Origin: Rhodobacter sp.
Lineage (GTDB): Bacteria; Pseudomonadota; Alphaproteobacteria; Rhodobacterales; Rhodobacteraceae
DNA: 58,661 nt
Reading direction: 5' to 3'
NCBI GenBank assembly: GCA_020250125.1
Contig: JADCEL010000032.1
Coordinates: 1 to 58,661, forward strand
The position numbers and the translations under genes are program-made. The first letter of the stretch is position 1. Each line of letters begins with the position of its first letter. Positions 48,963 through 56,098 of this stretch are shown here, one piece after another. The notes below the pieces were generated by a model. It had not been told where the DNA came from. It did not search any database and saw only the letters and a list, made by a program, of their open reading frames with translations.

Positions 48963-49514
48963 ATGACCAACCTTCCGATTGCCCATGACATCCACCGCAA
49001 GGGGCACTGGTCCGATGCGGCTGACAGCGTGAGCCTGGGCTATGACGAGCGTTTCCTGCGCCGCCGCCGCCTGGTGACGGCGGGGGGCATGGCGGTGCTT
49101 GTCGATCTGCCCGAAACCACCAGCCTGGACCATGGCGATGCGCTGGAGCTGTCCGACGGCCGTCTGGTCGAGGTTGTGGCGGCGGCAGAGCCGGTCCTGA
49201 TCGTCACGGGGGACCTGCCGCGCATTGCCTGGCACATCGGCAACCGCCACACGCCGTGCCAGATCGAAGGCGGGCGTCTGCTGATCCGCCGCGATCATGT
49301 GCTGGAGGCGATGCTGCGCCAGCTTGGGGCAGGCGTGACCGAAGCGCAGGAGCCCTTTACCCCCGAAGGCGGCGCTTACGGCCATGGCCGCACCCTGGGC
49401 CATGACCACGGCGATGCCGGGGATCACGGCCATGACCGGGGGCGCGGCCATGTCCATCACCACGGCGGGCACAGCCACCCCGAGGAACCGGACACGGTTC
49501 CGGACCCCGAATGA
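48963..49514 (+). CDS. ureE: Urease nickel metallochaperone UreE
   Basis: A 183-residue UreE that delivers nickel to the UreDFG-urease complex. The ATG at 48963 has GAGGAG five bases upstream. The mid-region WHIGNRHTPCQIEGG carries the conserved metal-binding histidine; the C-terminus is unusually rich in His and Asp (HGHDRGRGHVHHHGGHSH), indicating extra nickel storage. It overlaps ureF by 4 bp. Confidence 0.96.
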   Translation: MTNLPIAHDIHRKGHWSDAADSVSLGYDERFLRRRRLVTAGGMAVLVDLPETTSLDHGDALELSDGRLVEVVAAAEPVLIVTGDLPRIAWHIGNRHTPCQIEGGRLLIRRDHVLEAMLRQLGAGVTEAQEPFTPEGGAYGHGRTLGHDHGDAGDHGHDRGRGHVHHHGGHSHPEEPDTVPDPE

Positions 49515-50149
49515 CGGACGCAGCCCTTCTGTGTCTGACACAATGGCTGTCGCCGGCCTTTCCGGCGGGCAGCTACGCTTATTCGCACGGGCTGGAATGG
49601 GCGATCTCTGACGGCGACGTGACGACGGCCGCGCAGCTTCAGCGCTGGATCGCTGCGGTGCTGACCGAAGGGGCAGGGCGGACCGATGCCATCCTGCTGG
49701 CGCAGGCCCTGCGGCCAGAGACCGACCTTGCAGATCTCGCTGCCCTGGCGCAGGCGCTTGCCGCCTCGGGCGAGCGTCTGGTGGAAACGCTGGATCAGGG
49801 GCGCGCGCTGGGCCAGACCATCGCGGCGCTGACCGGGCGGGCGGAAAAGGTGATGCCCTATCCGGTGGCGCTGGGGGCGGCGGCGCGGGATCTTGGCCTG
49901 CCCGTGGCGCGCGTTGCCGCACTGTATCTGCATGCCTTCGCCTCGACCCTGGTTCAGGCGGGGGTGCGCTTTGTGCCGCTGGGGCAGACCGAAGGGCAGG
50001 CGGTGCTGGCGGCGCTGCACCCCGTGATCCTGCAGGTGGCCCAAGACGCGGCCTGCGCCGGGATCGACCGGATCGGATCGGGCGCGATGCGCAGCGATCT
50101 GGCCGCGATGCGTCACGAAACCATGAATGTCAGGATTTTCCGCACATGA
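49511..50149 (+). CDS. ureF: Urease accessory protein UreF
   Basis: A 212-residue UreF, the bridge between UreD and UreG in nickel loading. The N-terminal [22 protein letters not shown] is diagnostic, and the C-terminal [17 protein letters not shown] is conserved. It overlaps ureE and ureG by 4 bp on each side. Confidence 0.96.
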   Translation: MTDAALLCLTQWLSPAFPAGSYAYSHGLEWAISDGDVTTAAQLQRWIAAVLTEGAGRTDAILLAQALRPETDLADLAALAQALAASGERLVETLDQGRALGQTIAALTGRAEKVMPYPVALGAAARDLGLPVARVAALYLHAFASTLVQAGVRFVPLGQTEGQAVLAALHPVILQVAQDAACAGIDRIGSGAMRSDLAAMRHETMNVRIFRT

Positions 50150-50757
50150 GCTCTGTCAACGGCCCGCTGCGCGTCGGCATCGGCGGCCCGGTGGGGGCCG
50201 GAAAGACCACCCTGACCGAACAGCTGTGCCGCGCGCTGCGTGATGACTTTTCCGTCGCGGTGATCACCAATGACATCTACACGCGCGAGGATGCCGATTA
50301 CCTGATGCGGGTGCAGGCCCTGCCTTTGGAGCGTATCCGGGGCGTGGAGACCGGCGGCTGTCCGCATACCGCAATCCGCGAAGACGCCAGCATCAATCTG
50401 GCCGCCGTTGCCGATCTGAACCGCGCCTTCCCCGATCTGGACGTGATCCTGATCGAAAGCGGCGGTGACAACCTGGCGGCCACCTTCAGCCCGGAACTGG
50501 CCGACCTGTCGGTCTATGTCATCGACACCGCCGCAGGGCAGGACATTCCGCGCAAGCGCGGGCCGGGGGTGACGCGATCTGACCTGCTGGTGATCAACAA
50601 GATCGACCTGGCCCCTTACGTCGGTGTTGATCCCGCCCTGCTGGAACGCGATGCCAAAGCCGCCCGCGGCGCGCGCCCCTTTGTCATGGCCAGTCTGAAG
50701 ACGGGACAGGGGGTGGCAGAGGTGGTGGCTTTCCTGCGGCGGGACGGGGGGCTTTGA
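50146..50757 (+). CDS. ureG: Urease accessory GTPase UreG
   Basis: A 203-residue SIMIBI GTPase energising urease activation. P-loop [17 protein letters not shown] is at the N-terminus; [11 protein letters not shown], the metal-binding CPH of [16 protein letters not shown] and the guanine motif [12 protein letters not shown] follow. Last urease gene; 272 bp without a recognised feature follow before the membrane protein at 51030. Confidence 0.98.
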   Translation: MSSVNGPLRVGIGGPVGAGKTTLTEQLCRALRDDFSVAVITNDIYTREDADYLMRVQALPLERIRGVETGGCPHTAIREDASINLAAVADLNRAFPDLDVILIESGGDNLAATFSPELADLSVYVIDTAAGQDIPRKRGPGVTRSDLLVINKIDLAPYVGVDPALLERDAKAARGARPFVMASLKTGQGVAEVVAFLRRDGGL

Positions 50758-51029
50758 CACAGGCACGCAACGGGCCAGAGTGGTTCATGGCTTACGCGAC
50801 GCAACGGACCCTGCCCAGGGACCGGAAGGCGAAGGTCCGGTGGACCTTTGCCGCATCCGCTTGCCGAAGCCCGTGGCACCCGCAGGCAAGGCAGCTTCTT
50901 CATTTTCTTAACCGGCTTTCAGGTTCAATCGACGGCAACAGCCTACCCTCATGTCAGCCCTATGCGCTGGATAAGCAGCCGCAGGGTCCGGGGTGTTAAG
51001 CCGTTGCCTGAAGGGCATTCAGCGCCCGT

Positions 51030-51452
51030 TCAGGGTATCGGCCTTTCGGTCGCACGAGAGGTTCTCCGGCTTAGCAATGCAAGGAAAACAGAGATTGCAA
51101 CCAGTGTGAGTCCCGTCAGCACAGGAGTTGTCAGGCAGCCTTCGGAGACTGCGGCGGACTTGACGTGGTAATCCTCAGACCAGGATATCGTCAGCAGCGC
51201 GACAACGGTGATCAAGAACGTGATCACAAGCGCGGTGAACCAGGTTTTTCTGAACAAGATGCAAGCTCCGGCCATAGCCAGAACCGTAAGGCCCAAGGGA
51301 TCGGAAAAGAACAGGCCAAGATCATCAAGCTGGCTGACCGGCCCGTCCTGCGGGTTCCAGGCAGGGCGTTCCTTGTCGCAGACCTCGGCAATCGCAGGCG
51401 CTGGGGCAGCAAGTGCTATCAGCGTGCTGCGGATGAGTTTCCTTCCCGTCAT
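51030..51452 (-). CDS. Small membrane protein of unknown function
   Basis: A 140-residue protein starting at 51452 with a signal-like N-terminus (LIRSTLIALAAPAPAIAEV) and two to three further hydrophobic segments (GLTVLAMAGACILF, FTALVITFLITVVALLTI, TGLTLVAISVFLALL). No family recognised. It lies downstream of the prepilin gene in the same direction after only 23 bp, so the two are probably one transcript. GC is lower than in the urease operon. Confidence 0.6.
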   Translation of the reverse strand: MTGRKLIRSTLIALAAPAPAIAEVCDKERPAWNPQDGPVSQLDDLGLFFSDPLGLTVLAMAGACILFRKTWFTALVITFLITVVALLTISWSEDYHVKSAAVSEGCLTTPVLTGLTLVAISVFLALLSRRTSRATERPIP

Positions 51453-51475
51453 CCGCGCCGCCGCAGTGATTGAAG

Positions 51476-52159
51476 TTAACCTTCTACCAGAAAGGTCATA
51501 TAAACTGTCACATTGTTCGGAAGGGGCGGAGTGGTCGGTTTTACGGTCTGGAAAACGTAGTTAAATCCACCATACTCACACATCCACCCGGCTTGTGTCG
51601 GGTTCATGATGAAGCTCCGGACAGCATATCCTGAGTCTGGCGCCACCGCGCCGCCACTTAAGAAGCCACTCGAAACCACCGTTGATCCACCTGCTAACGA
51701 TCCGGATACACCGGATGTCCCCGTCAGCAGTCTCGTGCACGCACTTCTTGGAACGTTGGTTAAGGTGACCAACATGGTCGGACCCCAAGGGAGAACTCCC
51801 GCGTTCACAGATGTTGTTCCGCCAAAGGGATTGGACAGCGTGGTTGCACTTGCAATCATGTCCGAGGGAACGGCGCCGGCGGTAATCAGAAAAGCTGTTA
51901 TGTCGAGACTCGTTGAAGAAAGCAAATTAGGGTTCGTTACTTGAGCCAGGGGATACCCCTTGACCATGACCCGGGTTTCGGCAAGCAGGGCTGAAAGCTG
52001 GCGGATCGTGGCGCTGGTCTTCTGCGCTGTGCTGGCCTGCTGGAAGAACACAAGGCCCCCAACGATCAGCGCAAGCGCAACCGCAATGTAAAGAACCGCT
52101 TCGATCAGGGTCACCGCGCGACAGCGGCGTTTTCCCGGCAGGCTACTGGATTTCAACAC
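51476..52159 (-). CDS. Type IV (IVb-like) major prepilin-type protein, orphan
   Basis: About 227 residues with a prepilin N-terminus: basic leader (SLPGKRRCRA) and cleavage before VTLIEAVLYIAVALALIVGG, with Glu at +5, as required for prepilin peptidase. The C-terminal domain contains two cysteines (PRSACTRLL and AGWMCEYGG) spaced like the pilin disulfide loop, and the fold class resembles the PilS/BfpA type. The start codon is weak (GTG at 52159 or TTG at 52156; no clear ribosome site). No ATPase, platform or peptidase gene is nearby, so assembly would rely on machinery elsewhere. Confidence 0.75.
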   Translation of the reverse strand: MLKSSSLPGKRRCRAVTLIEAVLYIAVALALIVGGLVFFQQASTAQKTSATIRQLSALLAETRVMVKGYPLAQVTNPNLLSSTSLDITAFLITAGAVPSDMIASATTLSNPFGGTTSVNAGVLPWGPTMLVTLTNVPRSACTRLLTGTSGVSGSLAGGSTVVSSGFLSGGAVAPDSGYAVRSFIMNPTQAGWMCEYGGFNYVFQTVKPTTPPLPNNVTVYMTFLVEG

Positions 52160-52557
52160 ACAACACCAAAGTCAACCGCGTGCCCAAGGTACATCGTACG
52201 TGCCATGTTCTGACCGTCATGTCAAACTGTACTTGTGGATAGGGTGGCCGTTTGCGGTTTGACGGGGTGCCCAGTTTTTGACGGGGTTCCCAGTTCAGGA
52301 TTGTTGGCGGTCACCACAGGGGTGATCGTACATGTTTTCCGATATCCCTTCCACCAAATCCTGGTGGTTGTCGGGCACTTGATGACCCGCGCCAGCGCGG
52401 CAAGGTGGTTCTTCACCGGCTTGACCAACGATCATTCCGTCTGCGTCGGCTGCGGGGCAGGCAGGCGCGGCTGAATTTGACGCGGGCCAAGTCCGCCAAG
52501 AAAGCAAGGGCGCTTCGCTTGCCTTATGGTTCCATGGTCGGCGACGATCCGCCCCCC
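52160..52557. other. Gap with short tandem repeat, promoter region of prepilin gene
   Basis: No gene recognised. TTTGACGGGGTGCCCAG at 52258 recurs as TTTGACGGGGTTCCCAG at 52277, a 19-bp-period tandem with one mismatch. Composition is mixed and the sequence reads like decayed DNA at an islet boundary. Confidence 0.45.
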
Positions 52558-53007
52558 TTACACCACACCCTTGCGCAGGATGAAGCAGCCATAGGGCCCC
52601 GGATCAGAGGTGCGGATGATGCAGAAGGCGCGTTTGGCAGCCTCGTAGAAGGCAAAGCGTTCCAGCCGGTCCATCCGCACCGGCTGGCCCTGGCTGCGGT
52701 CAAGCACGGCCTGCATGGCGGCAAAGACGGGCACCACGCCGTCGGGATTGCCCACCACTTCCATCCGCCAGACCGGGGCGGGAACAAAACTGTCCAGCGG
52801 CATCAGCGCCAGGATCGCCTCGGTCGCTTCGGCGATGCCGCAGCCGGGCAGGTTCAGCAGGCGGCCATAGGTTGTCCGGGCGGCGATGGTGGCCGCCGGG
52901 TGGTTCACGTCGCAGATCACCAGATCATCGCCATGCCCCATCAGCATCAGCGCATGAAGGATGTCGGCAGACAGGTGCCGGGGAATGCCCTTCAGCATGG
53001 TGCCCAT
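52558..53007 (-). CDS. RbsD/FucU family sugar mutarotase
   Basis: A 149-residue protein of the RbsD/FucU family, which interconverts anomers of ribose or fucose before phosphorylation. LKGIPRHLSADILHALMLMGHGDD carries the catalytic His, followed by DLVICDVNHPAATIA. MGTMLKGIP offers two possible starts (53007 or 52998). It is 7 bp downstream of a sugar ABC permease in the same direction, suggesting a fucose- or ribose-like sugar, though the family assignment alone does not settle which. Confidence 0.85.
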   Translation of the reverse strand: MGTMLKGIPRHLSADILHALMLMGHGDDLVICDVNHPAATIAARTTYGRLLNLPGCGIAEATEAILALMPLDSFVPAPVWRMEVVGNPDGVVPVFAAMQAVLDRSQGQPVRMDRLERFAFYEAAKRAFCIIRTSDPGPYGCFILRKGVV

Positions 53008-53014
53008 CGGCGTG

Positions 53015-53947
53015 TCATTTCACCGCCCCCGCCGCCATGCCCTTGATGATGTAGCGTTCCATCACGATGCCGATCACCACCAGCGGCAGGATCGCGGCAA
53101 AGGACAGGGCGGCCATCGACCACCAGCTGATGCCCTGGCTGCCGGTCTGGCTGGCCACCATCACCGGCAGGGTATTGGAATAGGTCGAGGTCAGCAGGGC
53201 GGCAAAGAAGTATTCATTCCACGTCAGCACAAGCGACAGGATGAAGGCCGCCGCCATGCCGGGCAGGGCGATGGGCAGGATGATGGTGGCAAAGGCCCCC
53301 CAGATCGACAGCCCGTCGACCAGGGCCGCCTCTTCCAGCTCGGCCGGGATGCCCGCGAACTGATCGCGCATGATCCAGATGACGATGGGCAGCACCGTCA
53401 GCGTATAAAGCAGGATCAGGCCGATGCGCGTGTCAAGCAGCGCCAGTTCCTTGTACAGCACCAGAAAGGGCAGGGCGAGCACCACGGGCGGCAGGATCAG
53501 CTGGCTGAGAAAGAAGAACGAGATATCCGAATTGCGCATATGGCCGAAGCGGTAGGAAAACCGCGACAGGCCGTAAGCGGCAAGGCTGCCCAGCACCACG
53601 GCCAGCCCCGACGAGGTCAGCGAGATGATCGCGGAATTCAGGAACCGGCCCAGAAATTCGGCCCGCACGGTCGACTCGGTGGTGATGGTATCGGGCGACA
53701 TTCCCAGGGACCGCCAGCCCAGCCATTTCGGCGTATAGTCCCACCACGGCACCATATTGCCCTTCATCACGTCGGGGGCCATCTTGAAGCTGGTGGTGAT
53801 GGTCCAGTAGATCGGGAACAGGCAGATCACCGTCCACAGGATCAGCATCCCGTAAATCGCCAGGCGCGAGGCATACCAGGCCAGCTGCGGCGGCCGGTCA
53901 TGGGGACTGTCGCGGAAGATCTGGGGGGATGCGGCGGCGTCGGTCAT
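53015..53947 (-). CDS. Carbohydrate ABC transporter permease (MalG-like)
   Basis: A 310-residue inner-membrane permease with about six membrane segments. The EAA loop is visible in AGIPAELEEAALVDGLSIWGAFATIILPIALPG. It pairs with the permease just upstream (1-bp gap) to form the channel of a sugar importer. No substrate-binding protein or ATPase is in the window. Confidence 0.92.
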   Translation of the reverse strand: MTDAAASPQIFRDSPHDRPPQLAWYASRLAIYGMLILWTVICLFPIYWTITTSFKMAPDVMKGNMVPWWDYTPKWLGWRSLGMSPDTITTESTVRAEFLGRFLNSAIISLTSSGLAVVLGSLAAYGLSRFSYRFGHMRNSDISFFFLSQLILPPVVLALPFLVLYKELALLDTRIGLILLYTLTVLPIVIWIMRDQFAGIPAELEEAALVDGLSIWGAFATIILPIALPGMAAAFILSLVLTWNEYFFAALLTSTYSNTLPVMVASQTGSQGISWWSMAALSFAAILPLVVIGIVMERYIIKGMAAGAVK

Positions 53948-53948
53948 G

Positions 53949-55055
53949 TCAGTACTGCGGCCTCATCCAGCGGTCGACAAGCTTCATCAGCACCGTCATG
54001 AAGATGACGATCAGCAGCAGATAGACCATCGCCAGCATGGTGCCATAGCCCACGTTCGACCGGTCCCGGTACTCGCGGAAGATGAAACTGGTCACGGAAT
54101 CGGTGGCCCCGCCGGGGCCGCCCGAGGTGACGTTGATGATGATATCGGCCAGCTTCAGCTTGAAGATGATGCGGATCAGGATCGCGGTGATCGACACCGG
54201 CAGCATCAGCGGAAAGGTCACTTCCCAGAAGCCGCGCCATGCAGTGGCGCCATCGACCCTGGAAGCTTCCTGCACCTCTTTCGGGATGGCCTGCAACCCG
54301 GCCAGAATCATGATCATCATGAAGGGGATATAGGTCCAGGCATCCAGCGCCATGATGACAAGGCGGGCCATTTCCGGGCTTTCGAAGAACGACGGATTCT
54401 CGACGCCGAAGAAGCGCGCCAGCCGGGCCAGCGGGCCAAAGCGCGGCTCCAGCATCGATTTGCCGATCATCCAGCTGACCGCAACCGGGCTGAGCATCAG
54501 CGGCATCAGGAAGGCGACGCGAAAGAACTTGCGCGCCCGGATCTGGCTGTTGAGCAGCAGCGCAAGGCCGAAGGCGATGGCATATTCGACGATGATCGCC
54601 AGCATGTACCAGATCATGTTGCGCAGGGCGTTCCAGTAGAACGGGTCGGCCCACATCTGGCGCAGGTTATCCAGCCCGTTGAACTTGCGCCCGGTGGGCG
54701 ACGACAGGTTCCAGTCGGAAAAGGCGATGATCAGGCCGAAGATCAGCGGGAACACGACCAGACTGACCACGAACAGCACGGCCGGCAGCACGAAAAGCGC
54801 ACGCTTGCCCTGTTCGCCGCGCACCAGCACCTGGCCCCAGCACAGGCAGCCGGCCCAAAGCACATAGGCATAAAGCGTGGGCCGCCAATTGGCAAAGCCA
54901 AGGTCCAGGGTGCCGGTCCGGTCAAGCGTTTGGGCCGCAGCAATACCAACCAGCAGCGCGGCCGAACCCCAGACGATGGCCCGCCCGAAAACCATCCGGC
55001 GCCTTGGGATATTGTCGCTTGTCACGACGTGAAGAAGATCACCTGAATCCGTCAT
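53949..55055 (-). CDS. Carbohydrate ABC transporter permease (MalF-like)
   Basis: A 368-residue permease with an N-terminal extension of about 100 residues containing two extra hydrophobic segments, then the normal six. The EAA loop is AIPKEVQEASRVDGATAWRGFWEVTFPLM. It begins the leftward sugar-transport unit; the region upstream (55056-55471) is shared with the divergent puc promoter and holds no binding-protein gene, so the transporter is incomplete here. Confidence 0.92.
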   Translation of the reverse strand: MTDSGDLLHVVTSDNIPRRRMVFGRAIVWGSAALLVGIAAAQTLDRTGTLDLGFANWRPTLYAYVLWAGCLCWGQVLVRGEQGKRALFVLPAVLFVVSLVVFPLIFGLIIAFSDWNLSSPTGRKFNGLDNLRQMWADPFYWNALRNMIWYMLAIIVEYAIAFGLALLLNSQIRARKFFRVAFLMPLMLSPVAVSWMIGKSMLEPRFGPLARLARFFGVENPSFFESPEMARLVIMALDAWTYIPFMMIMILAGLQAIPKEVQEASRVDGATAWRGFWEVTFPLMLPVSITAILIRIIFKLKLADIIINVTSGGPGGATDSVTSFIFREYRDRSNVGYGTMLAMVYLLLIVIFMTVLMKLVDRWMRPQY

Positions 55056-55308
55056 GCTAACATGTTAGCTGCCGCAACCCGGTATGAAAAGAACATTCCG
55101 CCAGATCGCAGGCGCGTGAATCAGGTGGGGCCGGTACGGGGCGCAGATCGATTGCGGCACCCGGCCTTGCCGCAGAAAATGCAAAGACTTCGAGGTGCCT
55201 TCTGCCGGCTGAGTGAATCCCTGCATTTCAATGCCCACAAAAGAATATTTTATTACAATGATTTATTCCGTTGTATCGTTGCAGTTTCTGCAGGGGCCAC
55301 GAAAAAAC

Positions 55309-55326
55309 TGTCCAAAAACTGTTACA
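55309..55326. promoter_or_regulatory. PpsR/CrtJ operator 1 (TGT-N12-ACA)
   Basis: TGTCCAAAAACTGTTACA fits TGT-N12-ACA exactly. It lies 146 bp upstream of pucB and 8 bp from the second site; paired sites with 8-bp spacing are known from puc and bch promoters, where the aerobic repressor PpsR/CrtJ binds cooperatively. Confidence 0.85.
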
Positions 55327-55334
55327 GTTGATTA

Positions 55335-55352
55335 TGTAAACAAGTAGTGACA
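55335..55352. promoter_or_regulatory. PpsR/CrtJ operator 2 (TGT-N12-ACA)
   Basis: TGTAAACAAGTAGTGACA is the second exact TGT-N12-ACA site. It follows operator 1 by 8 bp and lies 119 bp upstream of the pucB start codon. Together they predict repression of antenna genes in air and strong light. Confidence 0.85.
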
Positions 55353-55471
55353 GAGTTGGTGCAGGACACTGCCGTTCAGGCCCCCCTGACCGGCAGGCGA
55401 CCCGGGCGAACGCAATGTCGTCAGTTCGCCTTGACTACATGCAGACGACGCCAGGGCAGGGAGGAGCGCCT

Positions 55472-55627
55472 ATGTCCAACGATCCAGACAAGGTCTGGCC
55501 GACAGGCCTGAACTTGAGAGAAGCCGAAGAAGTCCACAGCTACCTGATCGACGGCACGCGCGTGTTCGGGGTGATTGCCCTGATCGCGCATCTTCTGGTT
55601 GCCGTCACAACGCCCTGGCTGGGCTGA
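55472..55627 (+). CDS. pucB: Light-harvesting 2 beta subunit
   Basis: A 51-residue LH2 beta polypeptide, the length of R. sphaeroides PucB. The N-terminal KVWPTGLNLREAEEVHSYLIDGTRVF and the bacteriochlorophyll-binding His in LIAHLLVAVTTPWLG are conserved. The GGGAGGAG ribosome site lies before the ATG at 55472. It is followed after 10 bp by pucA. Confidence 0.98.
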   Translation: MSNDPDKVWPTGLNLREAEEVHSYLIDGTRVFGVIALIAHLLVAVTTPWLG

Positions 55628-55637
55628 GGGGTATCAG

Positions 55638-55952
55638 ATGAACAACGCAAAGATGTGGCTTGTCGTCAAGCCGACCGTTGGCATTCCGCTGTTCCTGTCC
55701 GCCGTGGCCGTGGGATCATTTGCCGTGCACGTTGCCGTGCTCAGCAATACGTCCTGGGTTGCGGATTTCCTGTCAGGCAAGAAGCTTGGCTCGGGAACCG
55801 CAAGCGCCGAGATGATCCTTGACCAGGACGGGGCCGCGCATGCCGCCTATGCCCTGCCATCGGGTTCGCAGGAAGTGCTGATCAAGATGCCGGATGGAAC
55901 GACGGCACGGGCCATCCTTCAGATGCCCCAGACCGTCGCCGCACTCAACTAG
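55638..55952 (+). CDS. pucA: Light-harvesting 2 alpha subunit with C-terminal extension and Phe44-Leu45
   Basis: A 104-residue LH2 alpha polypeptide. Residues 1-47 align without gaps to known PucA proteins (Trp7, Pro12, Gly15, Pro17, ligand His31, Trp40). Positions 44 and 45 are Phe and Leu (in ADFLSG), where B800-850 complexes have Tyr-Tyr or Tyr-Trp whose side chains hydrogen-bond the B850 acetyl groups; loss of those bonds is the basis of the B800-820 spectrum. The normal protein ends near residue 53; this one continues for about 50 residues (GSGTASAEMILDQDGAA onward, ending AALN). Long PucA tails are known in a few Rhodobacter-group proteins. Confidence 0.95.
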   Translation: MNNAKMWLVVKPTVGIPLFLSAVAVGSFAVHVAVLSNTSWVADFLSGKKLGSGTASAEMILDQDGAAHAAYALPSGSQEVLIKMPDGTTARAILQMPQTVAALN

Positions 55953-55983
55953 GGCTTCCGCGCGCACTGCCGGCGGCACGTGC

Positions 55984-56051
55984 GCGCGGTCTTCGTGGCC
56001 GCGCAAGACCCGCCTGTCCTTTGGCGGGCGGGTCGTGCCGGTCAGCGGCAC
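55984..56051 (+). other. Three consecutive hairpins between pucA and pucC
   Basis: GCGCGG/CCGCGC (55984-56004, with CUUCG in the loop), GACCCGCC/GGCGGGTC (56007-56034) and GTGCCG/CGGCAC (56035-56051) form three adjoining stems in the 146-bp gap. Hairpins in this position stabilise the abundant pucBA message relative to pucC in relatives by halting exonucleases and terminating part of the transcripts. Confidence 0.75.
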
Positions 56052-56098
56052 GCCGTGCCGCAGGCTAAGATGCCGTTCCGCTGAAGGGGCCGTCCCCG

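Noticed and set aside
52222..52557. Small genes or a transposase remnant in the gap beside the RbsD/FucU gene
   Set aside because: Short frames only, no recognisable motif; left as unexplained gap.
55321..55345. FnrL site in the puc promoter
   Set aside because: TTGATTATGTAAAC matches only one half of the TTGAT-N4-ATCAA consensus.
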